Origin: Leucobacter celer subsp. astrifaciens
GTDB taxonomy: Bacteria; Actinomycetota; Actinomycetes; Actinomycetales; Microbacteriaceae
Reading direction: 5' to 3'
Assembly: GCF_001273835.1 (NCBI RefSeq)
Contig: NZ_JHEI01000146.1
Location: 1-64,000, forward strand
DNA: 64,000 nucleotides
The position numbers were made by a program, and so were the translations under genes. Below the pieces are notes generated by a model that ran no database searches, was not told the DNA's origin, and saw only the letters and a list, made by a program, of their open reading frames with translations. Within the stretch, counting starts at the first letter, position 1; each line of letters opens with the position of its first letter. This document shows, piece after piece, positions 58,315 to 64,000 of the stretch.

Positions 58315-58761
58315 GTGAAGAACCCCCGCTCCGCCTGGATCACCTACACCGTGCTGCGCCTGCTCTTCTTCGCGGTGCCGTTCGCGCTCGTCTACATGCT
58401 CGGGCTCTCGCTGCGGTTCTCGCTCATGCTCTCCGCCGTGGTCGCCACGGTCTTCGCCGCTCTGATCAGCGTCTCCCTCTCGCTGCTGCTGCTCTCGAAG
58501 CCGCGCGAGGTGGCGTCCGAGAGCATCTATGAGTGGCGCCACCGCGACCGCACCGCCGATGACATCGCGGAGGACGAGGCCATCGCCGCCGCGGAGGGCG
58601 TCGGTCGAGCCGGCGACACCGAGCCGGTGGACCGGAGCGAGCCGCTCGAAGAGGTCGAGCCGAGCGAGCCGGTCGAGTCGGTCGAACACCCGGAGCAGGC
58701 GGCCTCGAACGCCGACGAGGCCCAGCCCCGGGAGCGCGAGAAGGATCCCACGCAGCACTGA
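58315..58761 (+). CDS. DUF4229 domain membrane protein
   Basis: 148 residues with a GTG start. Two membrane segments (YTVLRLLFFAVPFALVYML and FSLMLSAVVATVFAALISVSLSLLLL) form the DUF4229 core, closed by LSKPREVASESIYEWRHRDRT. The last 60 residues are strongly acidic with repeated VEPSEPVESVEHPE-like units. This family lies beside menaquinone genes in many Actinobacteria, as it does here. Its biochemical role is unknown. A clean terminator follows at 58773. Confidence 0.88.
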   Translation: MKNPRSAWITYTVLRLLFFAVPFALVYMLGLSLRFSLMLSAVVATVFAALISVSLSLLLLSKPREVASESIYEWRHRDRTADDIAEDEAIAAAEGVGRAGDTEPVDRSEPLEEVEPSEPVESVEHPEQAASNADEAQPREREKDPTQH

Positions 58762-58772
58762 TCAGGACCGAG

Positions 58773-58800
58773 ACGCACTGGCTGTTTTCAGCCAGTGCGT
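58773..58800 (+). terminator. rho-independent terminator after the DUF4229 gene
   Basis: A perfect 12-bp stem (ACGCACTGGCTG with its complement), a TTTT loop and a short T-containing tail (TTGCTTGC) begin 11 bases after the stop. This is the most classical terminator in the window. Confidence 0.92.
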
Positions 58801-58843
58801 TTGCTTGCTGGTACTCCACCTCCGAGGCGAGCACGCTAGTTCG

Positions 58844-59161
58844 GTGCCCAAGATCCACTCCGCCGCCGCGCTCCAGATCGGTCAGCGCGTGCGCGCGGTC
58901 CGGCAGAGACTCGGGATCTCGCTCGAGGATCTCGGCGAGCTGTCCGAGATCAGCTGGACGAGCATCGGCAAGATCGAGCGCGGCGCATCGAGCCCCACTG
59001 CGGAGACCCTGATCCGGCTCGCGACCGCACTCGAGGTCGATCCGGGCAGCTTCCTGAGCGGCATCACCTCGGACGACTACGGCCGGCGCCTGCATCAACT
59101 CTCGGCCCGGGATCTCATCAAGGCGCGGGCGGAGCAGGACCAGCAGCGCCGCGAGGGTTAA
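58844..59161 (+). CDS. XRE family helix-turn-helix regulator
   Basis: 105 residues with a GTG start. The HTH is plain: IGQRVRAVRQRLGISLEDLG, then ELSEISWTSIGKIERGASSP, ending with LIRLATALEVDPGSFL. The C-terminal 30 residues are charged. Its TAA and the TAA of the convergent methyltransferase gene share the palindrome TTAA, so the two genes overlap by 4 bases tail to tail. The target is unknown. A promoter must lie in the 43 bases between the terminator and the GTG. Confidence 0.85.
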   Translation: MPKIHSAAALQIGQRVRAVRQRLGISLEDLGELSEISWTSIGKIERGASSPTAETLIRLATALEVDPGSFLSGITSDDYGRRLHQLSARDLIKARAEQDQQRREG

Positions 59162-60309
59162 CCCCCGGATCGCGTCGCCGACAGCACCGTGAAGGTGCGG
59201 TCGCGGGCGATCTGACGACTCGGACCGATCTCGCGCTCGACAAGCGGGCGGTAATGCAAATGCGAGTTGAAGACGATGCGGAGCTCGCCCCCGGGCGCGA
59301 GCGCCCTCCGGCAGGCCCGGATGAGACGATGCGCCACCCCGGCGTGCACGGCCGCCCCGCTGTGGAAGGGCGGGTTGAGCAGGATCAGCTCGGCCCAGCC
59401 GTCGGGCACCGCCTCCAGGGCGTCGGCGCGGTGGATCTCGATGCGGTCGGCCACCCCGGCGGCTTGCGCCGTGAGCCGGGTCGCCGCCACCGCCGCCGCG
59501 GACTGATCGGTCGCGATGACCGTCGCGGCGGGGCGGGCGAGCGCCGCCGCGACGGCGAGCACCCCGTTGCCGCAGCCGAGATCCACGATCCGGTGCGCCT
59601 CGGGCGCCGCGTCGGCGAGATCCGCGAGCAGCAGCCGGCTGCCGTGATCGAGCGTCGCGCCCCCGAACGTCGCACCGAAGGCCGCGACGCGGAAGGGGAG
59701 GTCGGGATCGGCGCCCCAGCGCGGGAACGGCGCGGGTCCCGGATCCCGTGCACCGCGCGCGAGGAGCACACGGGACTTGCGCCACCCGAGTCCGGCCGAG
59801 ACCTCGGCGAAGTACCGGCCGAGCACCTCGTTCATGGCCCGGGTCATGTGCTTCACCCGGCCGCCCGCGTAGACGCGCACGTCGGGCGCGGCCCAGCGCG
59901 CGATCGACCACGCGATCTCGTCGAGCGCGTCGAGTCCGCGCGGCAGCTGCAGCAGCACGATCCGGGCGCCGTCGAGCAGCGAGGCGTCGAGGCCGTGAGA
60001 GAGAGACGCGTCAGCGAGCCCGAGACGCTCGGCGTTACGCACCAGCGCCCGCTCGCCCAGCAGCGGGTCCTGATGTGTGCGGATCCCCCGCGCACCGAGC
60101 ACCGCGGCCGCGCCGAGCGTGAGCGCCCCGTGCCGGTCGCCGATCACCATGAGCTCTCCGTCGCCCGACTCGCGCACGTCGTCGGCGGCCGTCGTGAGGA
60201 TCAGCTCGTCCGCCGCATCGTAGGCCTGCAGCTCGGGTGCATCGAAGTCCGGCTCGCGCGACAGCTCCGCGAAGAGCTCGGGGAAACCGAAGTTCTCGGA
60301 AGCGCTCAT
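59158..60309 (-). CDS. class I SAM-dependent methyltransferase, RsmC/RlmG-like
   Basis: 383 residues in two Rossmann-like halves, as in RsmC and RlmG. The C-terminal half holds the SAM motif IVDLGCGNGVLAVAAAL and the catalytic LILLNPPFHSG (the NPPF tetrapeptide of N2-guanine methyltransferases); the N-terminal half is a degenerate copy (LQLPRGLDALDEIAW region). Acting on 16S or 23S rRNA guanine is expected. Its start is only 14 bases from the long hairpin at 60323, so its promoter must be inside or beside that hairpin, or it depends on read-through from the heat-shock operon. Confidence 0.87.
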   Translation of the reverse strand: MSASENFGFPELFAELSREPDFDAPELQAYDAADELILTTAADDVRESGDGELMVIGDRHGALTLGAAAVLGARGIRTHQDPLLGERALVRNAERLGLADASLSHGLDASLLDGARIVLLQLPRGLDALDEIAWSIARWAAPDVRVYAGGRVKHMTRAMNEVLGRYFAEVSAGLGWRKSRVLLARGARDPGPAPFPRWGADPDLPFRVAAFGATFGGATLDHGSRLLLADLADAAPEAHRIVDLGCGNGVLAVAAALARPAATVIATDQSAAAVAATRLTAQAAGVADRIEIHRADALEAVPDGWAELILLNPPFHSGAAVHAGVAHRLIRACRRALAPGGELRIVFNSHLHYRPLVEREIGPSRQIARDRTFTVLSATRSGG

Positions 60310-60322
60310 CCCACACAGGGTA

Positions 60323-60432
60323 GCGGCGCAGGGCGGAGATTCGCGAAGCGGTCGTTGGTCGGGTCTGGCAGCGGCCAGTGCGGAGCACCGGGCGCCGGAG
60401 ACGACCGCCTGCGAATCTCCGCCCCGCGCCGC
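60323..60432 (-). terminator. large stem-loop at the end of the dnaK operon
   Basis: 22-bp arms with one mismatch (60323-60344 with 60411-60432) enclose a 66-base centre that itself contains a continued pairing GCGGTCG/CGACCGC. The right arm starts 8 bases after the hspR stop. It is the natural end of the heat-shock transcript, but its size exceeds ordinary terminators and it overlaps the leader of the next gene. Confidence 0.75.
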
Positions 60433-60439
60433 GAAACCC

Positions 60440-60862
60440 CTACGGCTTCCAAACGACCACTTCGGCGTTGCGGCGCACGCGAGTGCCGCGCCGCAGCGTG
60501 ATCACCTCGCCGCCGGCGGATCCCGCCGCGAACACGCGCCGCTCGGGGCGCTGCAGGCGCTCCTCCGCGAGGGCGTGCTCGAGATCGCGCACGCGGCCCT
60601 CGAGTTCGCGCACGCGGTCCTCGAGCTGCAGCACCCGCCGGATCCCCTCGAGGCTGAGCCCCTCGGCCGACAGCCGCGCCACCTCGCGCAGGCGCGCGAC
60701 GTCGTGCAGGGAGTAGCGGCGGGTATTGCCGCGGGTGCGCTGCGGGGACACGAGCCCGATGCGGTCGTACTGCCGCAGCGTCTGCGGATGCATCTCGGCG
60801 AGCTCCGCCGCCGCCGCGATCGCGAAGACGGGCGTGTAGCGATCCATCTGGGGAGTCGCCAT
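60440..60862 (-). CDS. hspR: heat shock repressor HspR (MerR family)
   Basis: 140 residues. The MerR-type HTH reads PVFAIAAAAELAEMHPQTLR, then QYDRIGLVSPQRTRGNTRRYS, followed by VARLREVARLSAEGLSLEGI and a coiled coil. This is the HspR pattern, including the RGNTRRYS wing. The ATG at 60862 has AAAGGA upstream. It is the last gene after dnaK, grpE and dnaJ, as in other Actinobacteria, where HspR with DnaK as co-repressor turns off the same operon by binding HAIR sites. The HAIR sites should lie upstream of dnaK, outside the window. Confidence 0.94.
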   Translation of the reverse strand: MATPQMDRYTPVFAIAAAAELAEMHPQTLRQYDRIGLVSPQRTRGNTRRYSLHDVARLREVARLSAEGLSLEGIRRVLQLEDRVRELEGRVRDLEHALAEERLQRPERRVFAAGSAGGEVITLRRGTRVRRNAEVVVWKP

Positions 60863-60947
60863 GAGATGTCCTTTCATCTGGTTTCCCGCGAGGGGATCCC
60901 GGCTCGCTCCGCCCGCTCGATCAGCGTTCGAAGCGAGCCGGAGCCCG

Positions 60948-61904
60948 CTAGCCGCGGGATCTCGCGAGCAGATCCTCGCGGGGATTCTCCTGCGGTTCGA
61001 CATCGCGGAACGCCTCGAGCGCCTCGCGAGCCTGGTCGGAGAGGTGCGACGGTACGACCACCTGCACCTCGGCGAGCAGATCACCGGTGCCCTTGGAGCT
61101 CTTCACTCCGCGGCCCTTGACGCGCAGCACGCGACCGCTCGGCGTGCCGGGCTGCACCTTCAGCTTGACCGGTGCGCCCTCGAGGGTCGGCACCTCGACC
61201 GTGGCCCCCAGCGCCGCCTCCGAGAACGTCACCGGCAGCTTGAGACGCAGGTTCTGGCCGTCGCGCTCGAACACCGGATGCTTGCGCACGCTCACCGTGA
61301 GGATGATGTCGCCGGCCGGTCCGCCGTTCGGGCTCGGTTCGCCCTTGCCGCGCACCTTGATCTTCTGGCCGTCGGAGACGCCCGCGGGGATCTTCACCTT
61401 CACCGGCCCGTTCGGGGCCTGCAGCGTCACGGTGTCGCCGCGCACCGCCGTCTCGAAGTCCAGGGTCGTCGACGCCTGGATGTCGCGGCCCGGCTGGGGT
61501 CCGCGCGGCGCACCGCCGCCGAACATGTTGAAGATGTCCTCGAAGCCCTGACCGCCGCTCTGCTGGTAGCTGAAGTGGGATCCGCCCCGGCCCCCGCCGA
61601 ACATGCCGCCGAAGACGTCCTCGAAGCCCTGGCCGCCCCCGCCGCCCGCGGTGAAGCGGGCGCCGCCCGCGCCCATGGCGCGGATCTGGTCGTACTCGGC
61701 GCGCTGCTCGGCGTCCGAGAGCACCGAGTAGGCCTCGCTGATCTCCTTGAACTTCGCCTCGGCCGCGGCATCGCCCGGGTTCGAATCCGGGTGATACTTG
61801 CGGGCGAGCTTGCGATAGGTCTTCTTCAGTTCAGCATCGCTCGCGTCCTTGGAGACGCCGAGGATCTGATAGAAATCCTTCTCGAGCCAATCCTGACTAG
61901 CCAT
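60948..61904 (-). CDS. dnaJ: DnaJ co-chaperone lacking the zinc-finger domain
   Basis: 318 residues. The J-domain ([23 protein letters not shown] at about 38-40) is followed by a Gly/Phe-rich part ([22 protein letters not shown]) and the two C-terminal beta domains. There is not a single cysteine, so the CxxCxGxG zinc-finger of classical DnaJ is absent, as in CbpA. It stimulates the DnaK ATPase and passes substrates to it. The ATG overlaps the grpE stop by 8 bases. A gap of 85 bases separates it from hspR. Confidence 0.94.
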   Translation of the reverse strand: MASQDWLEKDFYQILGVSKDASDAELKKTYRKLARKYHPDSNPGDAAAEAKFKEISEAYSVLSDAEQRAEYDQIRAMGAGGARFTAGGGGGQGFEDVFGGMFGGGRGGSHFSYQQSGGQGFEDIFNMFGGGAPRGPQPGRDIQASTTLDFETAVRGDTVTLQAPNGPVKVKIPAGVSDGQKIKVRGKGEPSPNGGPAGDIILTVSVRKHPVFERDGQNLRLKLPVTFSEAALGATVEVPTLEGAPVKLKVQPGTPSGRVLRVKGRGVKSSKGTGDLLAEVQVVVPSHLSDQAREALEAFRDVEPQENPREDLLARSRG

Positions 61905-62586
61905 CTGCCCCCACCGCCACCGCTACCTTGGCGGGGCGCAGCTCGACATCTCCGAGCCGGTACCCCCGCTCGATCACGTCCAGGACCGTCTGCTGCTCGG
62001 TGCCCGGCACGGGCACCTGCGCGATCGCCTCGTGCAGCTGCGGGTCGAAGGGCTCGCCCTTCTCGCCGAAGCTCTCGAGACCGAAGCGATCCATGATGCC
62101 GCGGATCTTCTGCCCGATCGTCGCGAACGCGGATCCCTCGGGGAGATCCCCGTGCTGCTCGGCGCGATCGAGGTCGTCGAGCACCGTGAGCAGCGGCGTC
62201 ACGGCCGCGGCGACGGCGCGCTGCTTCTCGCGCTCGGCGTTGGCCTCCGTGCGCTTGCGGTAGTTCGCGTACTCCGCCGACAGACGGCGCAGATCCTCGA
62301 GATACGGGTTCTCGGCGTCGGCGGCCCGCTCGTCGGCCCCGTTCGCGCTCTGCGCCGCGGCGTCCGTGTTCTGCGCTGCGTCCAGGATGTCGTCGACGGT
62401 CAGATCATCCTCCGATGCGTCCCCCTGCTCGGCTGGTGAGCCGAACGGCCCGGACGAAGAAACGCGTTGCGCTTCTTCCTGAGTCCGGCCCGCAGGGCCG
62501 GAGGCATCGTCTGCCCCCGACCCCGCCGTAGGAACGTCGTCGCGATCGGGATCGTCACCCGGCGTGCGCTGTTCCTTGTCGACCAT
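61897..62586 (-). CDS. grpE: nucleotide exchange factor GrpE
   Basis: 229 residues. An acidic, Ser/Asp-rich N-terminus of about 90 residues precedes the coiled coil ([20 protein letters not shown]) and the C-terminal head: [36 protein letters not shown] and [20 protein letters not shown]. All match GrpE. It releases ADP from DnaK. The ATG lies 2 bases after the dnaK stop and the TAG overlaps the dnaJ start. The N-terminal extension is longer than in E. coli but normal for Actinobacteria. Confidence 0.95.
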   Translation of the reverse strand: MVDKEQRTPGDDPDRDDVPTAGSGADDASGPAGRTQEEAQRVSSSGPFGSPAEQGDASEDDLTVDDILDAAQNTDAAAQSANGADERAADAENPYLEDLRRLSAEYANYRKRTEANAEREKQRAVAAAVTPLLTVLDDLDRAEQHGDLPEGSAFATIGQKIRGIMDRFGLESFGEKGEPFDPQLHEAIAQVPVPGTEQQTVLDVIERGYRLGDVELRPAKVAVAVGADG

Positions 62587-62588
62587 CG

Positions 62589-64000
<1,412 letters not shown>

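Overview
The window is 64 kb of high-GC DNA with dense, often 4-nt-overlapping operons. Its gene set is typical of Actinobacteria: a dnaK-grpE-dnaJ-hspR operon, menaquinone genes, FprA, a DUF4229 protein and a PLDc_N protein. It looks like a Microbacteriaceae chromosome, possibly Leucobacter; the genus is a guess from gene style. I saw no rRNA, tRNA, CRISPR array, prophage or insertion sequence.

Region 1 (200-14842) is a two-armed catabolic divergon around a LacI regulator. The minus arm encodes a ribose-type ABC importer, an SMP-30 lactonase, two SDR dehydrogenases, a cupin and a 3-hydroxyacyl-CoA dehydrogenase. The plus arm encodes LacI, an SDR, a CoA-transferase, a thiolase and a glycerate kinase. 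Together they suggest oxidation of a (deoxy)sugar to a 3-keto acid, CoA activation, thiolysis and salvage of glycerate. This is the best candidate for an undescribed pathway here.

Region 2 (15225-25649) holds two signalling modules: a LuxR-type regulator with an unusual tandem kinase, and an OmpR-type regulator, kinase and orphan TAXI lipoprotein operon divergent from an MHS-type transporter. A DUF1684 gene and an MFS exporter lie between them. Region 3 (25700-34573) contains an aminotransferase, small membrane proteins, a receiver-less winged-helix protein, pyrE, a sirtuin and an amine oxidase with a TetR regulator. It also carries a structured, repeat-rich gap.

Region 4 (34624-45863) has an amino-acid ABC operon whose ATPase gene is frameshifted. 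It is led by a LysA-like decarboxylase lacking two substrate-binding residues and faces a PucR regulator across a palindrome. A Fic protein and an APC permease/amidohydrolase/GntR unit follow. Region 5 (45940-58761) covers an Ig-like surface protein, fprA, and menaquinone genes (polyprenyl synthase, menG with a Lys/Ala/Pro-rich tail, menF, menD), with a membrane reductase and PPK2 among them. Region 6 (58844-64000) is an XRE regulator, a methyltransferase and the heat-shock operon, running off the right edge inside dnaK.

A palindromic repeat with a TTTCGACTC core recurs in at least five intergenic gaps. Several conserved proteins carry short in-frame tandem repeats.
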